Origin: Ascaris suum
Lineage: Eukaryota > Nematoda > Chromadorea > Rhabditida > Ascarididae
DNA: 64,000 nucleotides
Reading direction: 5' to 3'
Assembly (NCBI GenBank): GCA_013433145.1
Contig: CM024185.1
Coordinates: forward strand, 2,368,501-2,432,500
Made by a program: the position numbers and the translations under genes. Below are positions 1 to 47,872 of the stretch, piece by piece. Each line of letters starts with the position of its first letter. Within the stretch, counting starts at the first letter, position 1. A model generated the notes under the pieces. The model searched no databases. It saw only the letters and a program-made list of their open reading frames with translations, and was not told the DNA's origin.

Positions 1-2691
1 AGATGAAGAAAATGAAGTCGTAGAAAAAAACCAACTTCTCTCTTTTGAAGGCTTTATTCTCAAGAATCATTTTATTTGGGAATCATTAAATATGAAGCTT
101 GAAGGCCTAAATTCAAAGAAATATGGCATATCTTTCTATTTTTCATCTAATATTAACAAATGGATTCACTTCTATGGAAAAATTTCGAGAACGAAAACAA
201 TCGAATGTTCGCGCTAAGATTTGCATAAGTCTCAAGAACAGTAATTGTTAACAATATTCCATCAAAAGATAGAACATAGAGGTTTTATTTATTTATTTTA
301 TTGATTAATTAATTAATGAATTAACTAACCTATTTACTTATCCACTTATTTATTTGCCTGTTTATTTATTTGTTTATTCATTTATTTATTTTAACATCCT
401 GAAGTAAAAGAAAAATACAAAAAGATATGGGCACGAACAATAAGAAAAAGCAAAACGTTCGCAAAGCTATAATTCAGATGAAAAGAAAATAAACAATTTC
501 GCAGCGAAGATGTTTCGGTCTGAATGATTTTTATTTATTTATTTATTTTACTTCATTAAGCAGAAAGAAATTTGCATATTAATGAATAACTTAACTTTAC
601 AAGAAGTAGATTAAAATTACTTGTTTCGCGAAAACAGCTTCAACCGTTCCAATAGTGTACGTTCTATTCTATTATAAATGAATTCTTTCGTTTAGAAAAT
701 CGAAAAATTTGCATAACCGAATTAAAGCTACAAATTTACATAATCCATATAAGAATTCTGAGACACTGAAATGAAAACCGACTAATGATTCCAATATGCG
801 ATATCATCGAAAGCGTCAAAAGAACGCTCGGATCCTGTGTTGATTCTAACGATTATAGTGGGCGACTCTGGAGTCAAACTCCTTAAACTAAACCAGTTGT
901 TTATGACTACTTTAATTTGAGCAGTCTGACTTCACCTTACATGATCATGATTTCGTTTAATTTGTTATTCAAATTGAACCAGTCGCTCTTCTATTGTTTA
1001 TGAGACAATAGGCATATGTTTTCTGAATGCGGAAATTCCAACCATCAATATATGCAAATTTATGCAGAATTTCGATTTTGAAATTGTCTATCACAGCGTT
1101 ATGGCATAAACGAATTGCATTAATAAATATTCAATTCTATGTGATCATAATTATGAACCGCACAAAGATTTCCCACAAAATTTGCATATCAAAAGATATC
1201 GAAAAGTATAGCAATTGTTTCGACCACCACATATTTTCTTGCGAGTATACGAGAACTGTAAGGCTATTTCAAAGAATATTACGGATAGATTGATGTTCCA
1301 AATTGACTCACCAGCGTAGATACATCGAATCGACACAGCATCCGTTCCTTTTATCATTAAACCTTCGTATTAATTAATAGAGCCGTTATCATTGATTCAA
1401 ATATCATTCTCACAGAGTTACTTTCGAGTATATTACTTTAATATATAATATTATCAACAGATGGAATCGATGATATGATCTCAACGACCGCCTCTCTTCT
1501 CTAAACCATCCAAGAAAGAAATTAGATTTTAGAGTATTTTCAATTCGAGTTTTTTTTTTTTTTATTTCATGAATATGCATTTCTTTTATAAACGACCGAT
1601 CACATTAAATTTCTGAGTGCATAATATTTCCACATTTATTTATCGAAACGAAAAATGCATTTCTTGTCGAGAAAAAAAAGAAACTCCATAAAATACCTCC
1701 TATAAATTGTAATGCTAAAATTTTTCGCACAATTTTCAAATATAATCGACGCAAATAATCGTTTGTAATATTGCAATGAAATGGAAAATTACCACAAAAG
1801 AAGGAATTATTTTCATTTTGAAAGATTTCATTCAAATTTTCTCATTTTTTCCAATTTTTATCTATAAAAATACAATTTAATATTCGATTAAATTGTAATC
1901 TCATTTTAAAATTAGCAATAAAAAATATGAGTAAAACAATGAAGATAAAAATATTTCTCGTCGATATTTCAATTCGATATTTTCAGTTATATTTTTGATT
2001 TTTATTTAGTGATTTATTGAATAGGACTATAATGAAGTTTATAGAAAACGATATCCGCTAATAGATATTTCATATCAAAACATTAATAAACAAACATCGA
2101 ACATGGATAATAAATCATGAATAAACTCAAAAAATAAAAAATAAAGAAAATCCAATAAATCACACTTGTCAATGCAGCCAGAGTCCATGTCTAATGAGTA
2201 TAGATCGAGCCAAGCCTAACAACAAAGGCATCAAATTGACTAGTTGAGCCTTCGACTTTTTTTTTTAAAACTTGCCCAAAGGTTATGACCACATTTGAAG
2301 TCGAAATTAGTTTTCACAAGCAATTTTTTGCCTTTCACCTTAAAAAAAAGTGTATATCTTTAATTTATAGCCATCTTTGCTATGCGTAACCTTCAATTTA
2401 TATCACCTTCGAAGTTCATAACCTCGAGGTGAATAAATTCTCTTTATAATGATAGATGAGAAAAAAATTTAAAATTTCAGAAAGAAACAAATTCGCAAAT
2501 GAAATTATTGAACGTAATCGTTAATATAAACCCTCAGAGCAAATGAAATACTTCTAAGCGATTATAATAATATAAATCAAACTTTAATAAATGAATTTAT
2601 ATGAATTACATAACTAACCTAAAAGAGTCAAATAACTCTAAAATCAAGAGTAATAATTTGTAAAGTTAGTGAGGCAATTGATGTTTAAAGC
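1..2691. other. AT-rich stretch without a recognisable gene
   Basis: Only short open frames rich in Phe, Ile, Lys and Asn occur on either strand, with no flanking splice pattern and no similarity I recognise. The stretch contains degenerate TTTA repeats near its start and several short A or T runs. I see no RNA gene in it. Confidence 0.6.
283..393. repeat. Degenerate (TTTA)n repeat
   Basis: Imperfect copies of TTTA or TTAT run through this stretch, interrupted by TTAATTAATTAA-like variants. A second short block of the same repeat lies at 531-550. It looks like an aged tetranucleotide microsatellite. Confidence 0.7.
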
Positions 2692-2745
2692 CTCATCTCT
2701 TCGAAGGTATTCCCGTCGGCGCGAGAATACCTTCGAAGAGATGAG
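2692..2745. repeat. Perfect 21-bp inverted repeat (hairpin)
   Basis: The left arm, 2692-2712, contains CTTCGAAGGTATTC. The right arm, 2725-2745, is its exact reverse complement and contains GAATACCTTCGAAG. A 12-nt GC-rich loop, CCGTCGGCGCGA, separates them. Pairing stops cleanly at both ends. The element is far more GC-rich than its surroundings. It could be a small foldback element, a structured RNA or a palindrome-type insertion. I see no gene around it to which it would act as terminator. Confidence 0.85.
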
Positions 2746-14079
<11,334 letters not shown>

Positions 14080-14080
<1 letters not shown>

Positions 14081-15400
14081 AAGTTTTTCGTTGCAACAAC
14101 AAATCAGTTGTACTTTGTGGTTCCTTCCGTCGTTGGACCAACAAGCTCCTGCAAAATTCTGGTGTGAAAGCACCAGGGCTATAATAGGAGTACGGGCCAT
14201 GTTTGAGGCTATTTGTGCACTTTCGTCAAAGTTCGTAGTTTTAATTAAGCCCGAGGAAGAGTATTCAATACCCCAAATTTCTTACAAATAAGAACAGCTG
14301 AACTATAAGACCTGAATTTGAGATTTAGAGATAAAATTATACTGTGAAATTTTATGGAAACATAGAAATGAGATAAATTTGGCCAACGGAAAGAAAGAAG
14401 AAGAAAGGAAAAAAAGAAATGAAGGAAGTTGACAAATCCAGGAAGTACATAGAAAGAAGGAAAAAAAAATTGACAAAAGAGCCCCATTAGACAAGTTTCT
14501 TTTCTTGAATTTTTCGGTCACGGCATTCTTTCAACTCGCACCAACACGTTAATCGTAGAATTTTTAACGCCCTCAATTGCTCGCGGTATTTCGCAACCTC
14601 ATCTAAATTGTTCCAAAAACACTCACTATCGGAAGTGCTCCACTTCCCGGAATATACGACTCCGGTTCCCAGAACGTCACCAGCTTTCCGAAAATACTCC
14701 CGGAGGTGCACGAATGCACTCTTGCAGATGCACATCGCTCACCGTAATCGATTGTGGTGAATCAATACGACAATAATCACTGTACGTAGATGTGCAATGT
14801 TTCGCAATAATTGTGACATATTGCGCTCCGCGATTCGATAATTACGAAAGTGCCATGCTGTGATGCTTTATCAAACTTTTGCAGCTTGAAGATGATCATT
14901 TTGATTCATTTCCGGTGAATTGACGCGAGAAATTGATGAGAAATGTCCGTTGATTCCTAATCGATCGATAATATCTACGATATATTACTGATGAAATTTA
15001 AACAATTTGGTTACGTTCAAGGTGATAAGTTGTTTATCATCCGTTATGATAATGAAGATATTCTCGTGGAGGAGAGATGACCCCCCTCTGGGAAAAGATT
15101 TATACAAAATATTCTTATGATTCGAATTATTCCCGCATTGAAATCCAATAAAGGATAAATCCGATGTCAATAGTACATCATCGGTTGCAAATAATGACAT
15201 AGGGAACGAAGAAAAAGTGGCAGCGAATTCGCTCATCCAAACCGTCAAGCTCGAGATCAAGCAGCTCGCGTATGCTTCGAAAGAGTACAGTTGAAGCTCC
15301 TTGCCATACAAGTTGGCAAACATTTTCGAACTCCGTTCGAAACCTCGTGACGATAATGGAACGAAATTGAATCAGTAGAAAGAAGTACTAATAAGTTTGC
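14080..15400. other. Coding-like island, strand and gene unresolved
   Basis: This segment is clearly less AT-rich than its flanks and has protein-like readings on both strands. On the minus strand 14735-14487 reads an 82-residue frame with mixed, charged composition (for example GTGVVYSGKWSTSDSECFW), and 15388-15206 reads NVCQLVWQGASTVLFRSIRE. On the plus strand about 14475-14774 is open for about 100 codons, a mini-exon with canonical borders (TTTTGCAG before LEDDHFDSFP, then GTGAAT) lies near 14886-14915, and about 15150-15378 reads ANSLIQTVKLEIKQLAYASK and continues past one in-frame TGA. I do not recognise the product. It may be a real gene with small exons or the remains of one (frame changes near 15080 and 15150). 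Confidence 0.35.
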
Positions 15401-18280
15401 TAAAGCCATACTGGAGCTTGTAGAAAGCGGTAAGAATTAGTTATTTAGTAAGGTTTCTTCAGCTTCAATAGTTGTTTTCTAGTTGCGAAAGCAATAACAA
15501 TTTCATTTCAACGTTTATTTTGCAAGAAATAAAGTTGAAACTTCAAGCGATCGAAGATGCTCAAGAAAATGTGCTAGACCTCGATTTTAATCGAGGAAAA
15601 AAAAGTTTATGAGGGTGGGGAATATAAATGCAACACCTTTTATACAAATAATAGTAAGTTATAAAATATAATATGATGAGATAAAATTCAAAAAAAACTT
15701 TATTATACCAGTGGAATATCTTTAATAACGGCATAATGATGCGTCATTTCCTGCACAATTGCAATGGTTGAATTACTTATCGCCTATATATTACTTTTTC
15801 TACTTCTTTCTCGTCCATCCGGTAAAAAAATGCTCATGCAAAAATTTTCTCATCATCCTGATATTGTGGAACTTTGAATCACATTCTCCAATATGGAACT
15901 GGAGTTCTTCATAATGGTAAATCCATTCACTATCTTATTCAATCATTTTCTCTCTCACTTTTCTCCTCTTAATTGCATTTTCTTGCAAAAAATAAGTTTT
16001 TCATTAAAAAAAATATCTTTCTTTAGGTTTTTACTGACAAGAAAAATATTTCTACTTGTATTTATTTGCAATATAATTTGAATATTAAGGCATATTTATT
16101 TTATGCACTCATATAAAATTTGCATATATTATCTTTTGAAATTATTTTCATAAATATTCTCTTTCATATGAGATAGTTTCATTGTGAGTAAATTCATGGT
16201 TTGTAGAGAAGCAAAGCACAAATTCGCCGTCTTTTTTTTTTTTGCGAAAGCAAGCCGAAAAAGCTTTCGATCGTTAGACCGCTGAGTTGGGTACGCATTT
16301 CATTTTTTTTTTCTTCTGTTTTTTGAGTGATGATGTTGTCGAATGCAAATCGAATTGATGACAATTGATTGAGAGAGAAGGGTGGATGCGGGGGGGGGGG
16401 GGTGGGTGGAGAGGAAAATAGTCGAATTGCTCTTGTTAAATTTTAATGATAGCATTGATTACACATCAATAAATAAATATATAATATATTTGCTTTTCTC
16501 GTCTAGATACAAATCGCTCCTATACTCAAGTTATAGGCTTCAAAAAAAAAACCAATGCAATGGAATTACAATTTAACATTCAGATGCTCTCTTTAGTTAG
16601 GCAAATGATGAAAAAAAATACTATCAGGTTTATGCCAATAAGTTTATTATGATTTTATTCCACTTTAAATTATTACTTTTGTTAATTTATTCTTTTTTTT
16701 TTTGCACAATTAGCTAATAGAACTCTTTTTTTTTAAATAGTAATATTTCGACAAAGGTAAAACAATATAATAAAAAATAATGATATAATAAAAAATAATT
16801 TCGAAAGTATTATAAAAGAAATAATAAGGAGCATAGATAAAATGCTAGACGAATTGATACAATATGCGATTTTAAATTCTTCTCATCTTAAATTACTATC
16901 ATTAATCATTAATAAATAATAAGCATATGAAATAGCATTTTTATGCCTTAAATTAAGCTGATCACTAGTGTAAACCACCTCTAAAGGATTTATCGTTCAA
17001 ATAAACAGACCTCTATCATATGCCGAAAACGATGAGAGAGAGCGAGCGATAGAGGATGAGAGAGAGAAAATCCGAGAGAAGAAATAGCGATAAATGCAAC
17101 TTGCAAAAGTGCATAAAAACAAAAAATGAACGAAGACGACTTGCACGATGCACCTAATTCGAATTTCAGCTAATTGCTCAAAACGCATAGAAAAACGCGT
17201 AATGATGCGTTGTCCTAAGCACCCTTCAAACCGCTTGTGGTATTGGTCGTTAGGCTTGCAATCCATAAAAGATTGGAACATTCTGGAGGAAACTCAAAAC
17301 GATGATAGCCTCTCATCGAGGCGCTTCAATTTATCGATAATAAACCACAGCTCTTAAAAAGTCGTCATATTATGAATAAGTTCTATATCGTGAGTTTTGA
17401 ATACCTTTCACAAGTCTTTTAGAAAGTATTTTTTAGCGCATTATTACCTTTGCTATGTCTGCTAGCATCCATACGCATGAGCATATGAATCTGTCTATAC
17501 GGTAATTTTCACTTATGAGATAAAGAAAACAGTTTCAATTAAATTTAATGAGTATAATCAAAGATAATAAAACCTCAGAAATAATTTTTTGATAGGACAA
17601 GGCACAAATATTTAATTTATTTACTTTATTTACTACAACGTTTTGAAGAAGGAAAAATCATACAAAAGTCCATGAATATGAAGAAGAAGAAGAAGAAGAA
17701 GAAGAAGGAGCAAACGCTCATAAAGCTGCAATATAGGTGAATAGATATTTTATAGATGAGAACATCAGTAATGTGTGGGTCGTTATGATACGACCATAGC
17801 AAGCTAAAAAGTTGATGCCTTAACAATATCTTCTCGAAGCAGATTCCATACTCGTATAATATGAAATTGGAAATGATAGAGGATATTTGTAGTGTAAAAT
17901 CTTTTGGTTGATGCATATGTTTTTTGAATTCTTTATGCAATATCGTTTTCTTTTTTTTTTTTTTTTTTTTTTTTTTTGGTAGAAAATGGTTGCTGCATTT
18001 TGCCGTTGCAATGTGTTTTTTTAAATCTGGAAAGCGCATCGTGAAATTTTTCATTTGTCGTAATAATTCTCGAAAAGAATATGTATCAAAGCTGAAGAAA
18101 GATAAAAGCATCAAGGCATTAAATTTCTACGTTCGCTTAGAAGTAACTTAACTCATTGCCAGAAGATTTGTTGTTACAACGATTGCAACTATGCGACCAC
18201 AATCAGTGATTGATATCTCGCTATAACTTCTGTCGACTCGTTTTGTGATTGTTGGATTTGACGAAGATCCTGACCTGAAG
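15401..18280. other. AT-rich stretch without a confirmed gene
   Basis: A G13 run lies at 16390-16402, followed by further G clusters. At about 17000-17357 there are overlapping open frames on both strands with mixed composition, but no splice context or recognisable domain. Long A/T runs elsewhere give spurious poly-Phe or poly-Lys frames. Confidence 0.45.
17680..17706. repeat. (GAA)9 triplet repeat
   Basis: Nine uninterrupted GAA units. A T27 homopolymer at 17951-17977 lies 250 bp downstream. Together they create long poly-Phe or poly-Lys frames that are not genes. Confidence 0.9.
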
Positions 18281-18284
18281 TAAA

Positions 18285-18372
18285 CTTAGTTGTACGGCTG
18301 TCAGCATGCTACATAGCTGGACGGTTGTCTGCATGAACGGCTGTTCACATCTACGGCTATCCGTATGCTATG
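18285..18372. repeat. Four degenerate copies of an ACGGCTGTC-GCATG unit
   Basis: Copies begin ACGGCTGTCAGCATG, ACGGTTGTCTGCATG, ACGGCTGTTCACAT and ACGGCTATCCGTATG, separated by short variable spacers. Two of them are followed by related CTACATAG/CTATGTGG tails. The block is GC-richer than its flanks. Its origin is unknown. Confidence 0.6.
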
Positions 18373-19372
18373 TGGAATTTAAAAGTTGAATGCAAATATT
18401 TATTACTCACATCCACTCATCGATCGATACATTACTGCGATGAAATAAAAATGAATGACATTTTCTGCATACCTTTAATGAATATTAATAATAGATTTGA
18501 ATTTGAATTGAAGAGCGCAAATATCTAAACGTTAAAATAAGCTGATCATTAGCATAACTATAGGGATATTTAGAAATATTTCGTCTATGCTAGTAATAAT
18601 TAGTCGTATTATCATAGGCTTCAATTCATATGCAAAAAAAATTTCATTACAATGAGGAGAATGATTTCTAAATGGAGGTGAAAATATTTTGACTAAACAT
18701 CTCGAGATTTCTTCGACTATAATAAAGATTCTTTTCAAGATGTAGTAGATTGATTGATAAGATAAATATAAAATCTCATAATGCGCTTTTTAGATTAGAA
18801 AAAGATGCATGAAAAAATAACATCGAAATGCATATCGATTATATTCTCCAAAAAAAAAAAATTGATATTATGAGGAAAATTTCTGTTTCTTCTTCAGCTC
18901 AAATTTCTAGCTCAATTCTCGCAAAATTTTTTTTAGTGTTCTTTAAAATGCGCGTATAATTTCGATTTTCAAACCTTCTTTCATTATCAAATAATGTTAG
19001 ATACGTTAGATACGCTTCAATATCTTTATCACTAAACAACTATTGCGATGTCACTCGCCGATAGCGCGCATGCGCGATTGTGGCATATTGTGCCGAGAGT
19101 GAACGAACTTTACGCGCATATAGTTCAGCTGCGACACTATGCAATTTTACATCCTCATTGCTAATATGCAAATGATTTCATGTTAAAGGTCATTTTTGCT
19201 TTAGAGACTTTAAATTTTACACAACAGAAATAAATATTTCAACAGTTCGTTTTACCATACGTTTTCATTTTTACCTTTAGTCCACCTTTATTAAAAATAA
19301 ACGAGAATGCGACTACACTCAGACGGTCATTCGCATAGTCTCTCAATTGAAATATGCTAGCGTAATGTTCGA

Positions 19373-19563
19373 TCATATGCAATCGTCGAAGTTTTTCATT
19401 CCACTTTTCAGTTCTTTACGTACATATCGAATAAATATGGTGATGATGTGAAGTCCATCGAAAGTCATCGTGCGAGGAGTCATTTCGATTTCGGTGTTTT
19501 TATAGTCGGGAAGCTCGAAATGTCGAGGTGAAATCGAGTATTTCAGAAATGTTCCGATCACCG
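19373..19563 (-). CDS. Candidate exon of an unknown minus-strand gene
   Basis: On the minus strand the frame is open for about 62 codons with balanced, coding-like composition (for example HFELPDYKNTEIEMTPRTM, then FDGLHIITIFIRYVRKELK) and ends in TGA. The plus strand of the same DNA is broken by stops. Just upstream, at about 19625, lies a good acceptor (GATTTCAG) followed by another short coding-like piece. A second minus-strand frame at 18738-18532 is also protein-like and hydrophobic. If real, these would be exons of a gene divergent from TBCK. I do not recognise a domain. Confidence 0.3.
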
Positions 19564-20408
19564 CAAATTTTTAAATACTCTACTCCGATGGTGGAGTCGA
19601 TTCATCCACTCGTTTAGAACGCTGAAATCATCACCAAACGTTCGTGGAAAAATCATCTTATTTGTGATGTTGTTATTATTGTTGCTGTCGTATATAAGAT
19701 TAAAGTAAAAGTTAAATTAGCCTTCTATATGCTACTAATATACTTGGAAATATTTTAAAATAGATAGATTTTAGTTTTAATTAATTTAATATAAGTGAAT
19801 CAACATTCTTATCGTATTTTGTTCTTTGTATTATTAGGTAATCTTCTCTTTATATTATTAGGTAATCGTTTAATAATCTTTTCTTTCTTTATCTTTTTAT
19901 CGTTCAGAAAAGAGCAGCCAAAAGGAATTGTGCCAGACTCGTTTAATACGAAATCTGCACAAACGACGATTAATTTTCATATTAAATGGCGTGAGAGCAA
20001 TATATTATGATTCTCGAATCCGGCATATTTAATCAAATGTGCAAAAAATGATTTCTTGAGGATGCCGTATTTTTGTCTACTCTTTCATTTTTTTGTCTAC
20101 TCTTTCACGCAGAAAAGTTGAACTGTCAAATCTCTTAGTTGATCCGTTTAGTATTGTTACGGTATAATAAGTTGGATAGCTACGTAACAAGTTATATACA
20201 CATGTGGGAAATTTCTGCCGAGGGCAGTATAGGTGAAAATGCAACGCCTGTAAGGGTGTAGGGTCCCAGTTTTTTTGGCCTCTTACCGTTAATTTGTCCC
20301 TGAAGCATTCGAAAATTCCTTCTTTTTGAAGGCTCAGGCAGGTGCTGGCAACAAGACAAGCGATTAAGGTTTTTTTAATGAAGCCTTAAAAAAATCAACA
20401 GCAATTAA

Positions 20409-20561
20409 GTGGAGAGGAAAATGACAGCAGGGGGACGTTGCTATGACGCCAACTTGGCAGGAATAGTGCCTCCTCCGTGCCAAAGGGCACCAAGAACTCC
20501 TAATCACCAGGACACTTCGGGGCCGGAGTACGCGTGTGGGTATGGTCTAAACCGTTCTTCG
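20409..20561 (+). CDS. Possible alternative 5' exon of the TBCK gene
   Basis: A GC-richer open frame starts MERKMTAGGRCYDANLAG and reaches a plausible donor, CAG followed by GTACGA, in phase 0. That phase matches the first confirmed TBCK exon if it is joined at the acceptor ending at 20857. The encoded piece resembles nothing in known TBCK proteins, which start directly at the kinase-like domain. It may instead be outron or 5' untranslated sequence removed by trans-splicing. Confidence 0.25.
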
Positions 20562-20842
20562 CAGGTACGACGCCTCACATCAAAGCTAGAAGCACACTGA
20601 CTTCTCCAAGCAAATATGCTTTCTTTCTATACGCGCCGACCCTTGGCTCAGGCCATTTGTAGATAGTTAGGTCTGTCTTATCGTCATCGCTTTTTTGCTC
20701 AGCCGAAATGCAGCTCATGTACGATCTGTTGATGATCCCTTACACGTCTGCTATCCCAAATCGTTTGTGATTTGGCCATTCTCAATCTTGCCCTTCGGTC
20801 ACAATCGTATTATTATTTTATTATTTCGATCAACGCAATTAA

Positions 20843-20860
20843 TTTTGAATATTGCAGCAG
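20843..20860 (+). promoter_or_regulatory. Putative trans-splice acceptor before TBCK ATG
   Basis: TTTTGAATATTGCAG ends at 20857, with only CAG between it and the ATG at 20861. In nematodes an AG acceptor this close to the start codon usually marks spliced-leader addition. A cis-splice from an upstream exon is the alternative. Confidence 0.55.
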
Positions 20861-36851
<15,991 letters not shown>

Positions 36852-37209
36852 ACACGTCAAAGAAAGTTTTATTTCCAGTGGAATTGGTCAGCGACTCTTA
36901 AGGTAGTCGTTGTAGGATGAATTCAGTGATTTGCGCATTTCCTTACAGACATAGATTCAGCTTTTTGTGGGAAACGAATGGAAAAACATGACCAAGAATT
37001 CCGCGCGATATAGATGCACTTATGTTACACCTTTACAGGCGAGTCGGTCGTTGCAATGCTCAAAATTTTCTCATGGAAGTGTTGTGGGGTGATGCAATTG
37101 GGTTTACAAAGCCAAATTGTTCCTACCTTCAACCTACGCTCCCCACCCCATCCCTTCTCCTTCCTCCCCCTTCATCAAAGAGCTGCGACCACCTTTTGAC
37201 ACCAAAATA
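36852..37209. other. Convergent intergenic gap between TBCK and the receptor gene
   Basis: This gap separates the two 3' ends. I see no AATAAA on the plus strand here; the nearest variant, ATTAAA, is at about 37242, inside the neighbouring gene. A pyrimidine-rich tract lies at about 37140-37175. A short open frame after TTTACAG at about 37038 could be a further TBCK exon, but I found no homology to support it. Confidence 0.4.
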
Positions 37210-41533
<4,324 letters not shown>

Positions 41534-41550
41534 TTTCCTCTGAAAATAAT
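41534..41550 (-). promoter_or_regulatory. Putative trans-splice acceptor before receptor ATG
   Basis: On the minus strand AATTATTTTCAG is followed by AGGAAA and then the ATG at 41533. This is a strong nematode acceptor 6 nt before the start, as expected for spliced-leader addition. An upstream cis-spliced exon coding for an extracellular N-terminus cannot be excluded. Confidence 0.5.
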
Positions 41551-43420
<1,870 letters not shown>

Positions 43421-43733
43421 TCAAGAAAGCTTTTTCAACTTCAATTTTTTCGGAACTTTCAAGCGATTCAATTCGAACGTTGATTCCCATTTTATGTTGA
43501 AGTGTCGATGAGGATATTTGTGAATCCGATGAAAGAGGAGTGATTCCCTCCCTGTTGCCTTTATCCTTAAGTAATGAGCCCTAAGCAGACATGATTCCAA
43601 CAAATAGACAACCCATTTCATAAAACGCTGTAATGCGATTAAAATTCCCATGCAAAGCATGCCACGGTGCTTTCTAGCTATGCAAAGGGCTTGACAAAAT
43701 GGCGCCTTTTGAAAACGACTCTCAATGTGGATT
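43421..43733 (-). CDS. Candidate terminal exon, unknown product
   Basis: After a good minus-strand acceptor (CCATTTTTAG, exon from 43733) the frame stays open for over 100 codons to a TGA, with coding-like composition such as ESRFQKAPFCQALCIARKH and MLCMGILIALQRFMKWVVY. The opposite strand is broken by stops. I recognise no family, and found no upstream exon that completes it. It could be the 3' exon of an undetected gene or a pseudogene piece. Next to it, 43902-44152 on the plus strand is a second coding-like frame (SCDYYYVGFMEVDIRRKW) after TTTCCGCAG. Confidence 0.3.
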
Positions 43734-44152
43734 CTAAAAATGGAAACTCAGTATAAGCATCCAAATCGATGCGTCGTCCAGCTATCCTGAGGCCGGTAAC
43801 AGCTACCGAAACTCATGCTTCATTACAACAAAAGTTATGAAATTTCAATGCTTTCGAAAAGGATCCAACATTGACGATACCTTTGGTATCATTTCCGCAG
43901 AGTTGCGATTACTACTACGTTGGATTCATGGAGGTTGATATTCGGAGGAAATGGTCGCATCTGGTTTATATTGAAATTCATTTCATTTCTCAAATAGAAA
44001 GTCTACTTCAGTTTCAGAGAGAAGTTTTAATGAAAAATTCTCCTTTCTCGAGTTCGAGGTGGAAAGCATCAGAAAGAGGAGAATTCAACGGTCATAGAAC
44101 TCTCCACATGGAAACATGGCCACTCATTTCAACATTTGCAATTCCACTCTAA

Positions 44153-46470
<2,318 letters not shown>

Positions 46471-46497
46471 TTAATTAATTAAGATCTATGGCAAATT

Positions 46498-46559
46498 TCA
46501 TATCATAATCTATCACCAATATCATATCATAATCGATGGCATATTATCATATCATAATC
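46498..46559. repeat. Three copies of TCATATCATAATC, period 24-25 bp
   Basis: Identical 13-mers start at 46498, 46522 and 46547, separated by variable 11-12 bp spacers. A short, partly decayed tandem repeat. Confidence 0.8.
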
Positions 46560-47872
46560 AACAATCTATCCTTCCTTTGGTATATCCCGTTTTCCTTAAT
46601 TTTCATAGTTACTTATATTATAGCACTCATTATCATCCTATATTTCACTTGATTGTTGCAAGATAATAGCGAAATTTTTTATCGTAGTATATTTCTTTAT
46701 TAGGCTTAAAAGTTGCTAAAATGTTGAAATAAATAAGAAAAAGAATATAAAAATGAAAAATAAAAAAAAATAAATAAAGAATATAAAAAAAAGAATATAA
46801 AAATATAAAAAAAATAAAAATTTGTTTCATTGAGAAATTTCTTATAAAATTGATGAGTTCAAGAAACGTCGTTATGATTCGATACTTATGCTTTATAGTT
46901 TTTAGCAAAATGATCATCAAATAAATAATGAAAGCGATAAACGATATCATAACGAAATAAAATTATTTCAACATTGAATGACTATCATATTGAGTTATTA
47001 TCATATCGTTCTAGTTGTCATTTGTAATCTTTGTTAGATGCAATAAGAAAAACGATTCACGCCAACATTGTCTTCTGGACGAGGAAAAAAATTATAATAA
47101 TTGATGCTATTTACACGAGTAGCGATCATGAGATGATCGATTAACAATAGGTGTTTATCAAATTTTAGAAATTAATCAAAAAAAAGATCAAAGTTTCGGT
47201 TCATTTAGCATTCAGAGATGTATAGAAGAATGCGAATATCATAGTGGAAGAAAGATATAGCGAGTTTGAAAAGATTGTTTAACAAAAAATCGCTAATTGT
47301 AATGGCGATAACACGCAACCTCTTAAAAGTTCACAAAAAAATATGATTGAATTTCTTAACGTTAGCGATGAAATTACAATTTATGAGCCGGCTTATAAGT
47401 CGCATAATGTCGTTACAATAGAGCGATATAACTACTTTTTTTTTTCAAAGCTAATAGAGTAGACTGTTAAACTTCAACGTAGTGATTAATGGTCTCATTT
47501 ACAAATATAGTTGCTAAGAATAGCAAAGCTTAATCATAAAATGTCGTCATTTTTTGCTTAGCTCATTCCAATCCGATAATTTAAAAGATAGTTGGTTAGA
47601 GAAAATTGACGAAATAGATTTTTGCAAATTTACAGCAAGGAATTGCATTCATTCAACTAATAAACTCTCGCAATATGAAGCCGTCAACTGTTTCCTAAAA
47701 AACATTCCTCAGATAATATTTTGTTGAGGAAAATCATACTCTTCGAGTATTCCTACCAATATTATAAAAATATGAGCCATGTGGAATTTTTCTTGATTTC
47801 TTATATTATGCTGTGCTGTTTCGAATAGATATTAAGACATTACGAAGCTGCTTCATTATAATAGTTTATAAC

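Noticed and set aside
17626..18114. A 162-codon minus-strand frame
   Set aside because: It depends on the GAA repeat and the T27 run, which give poly-Lys and poly-Phe; the rest lacks coding character and splice context.
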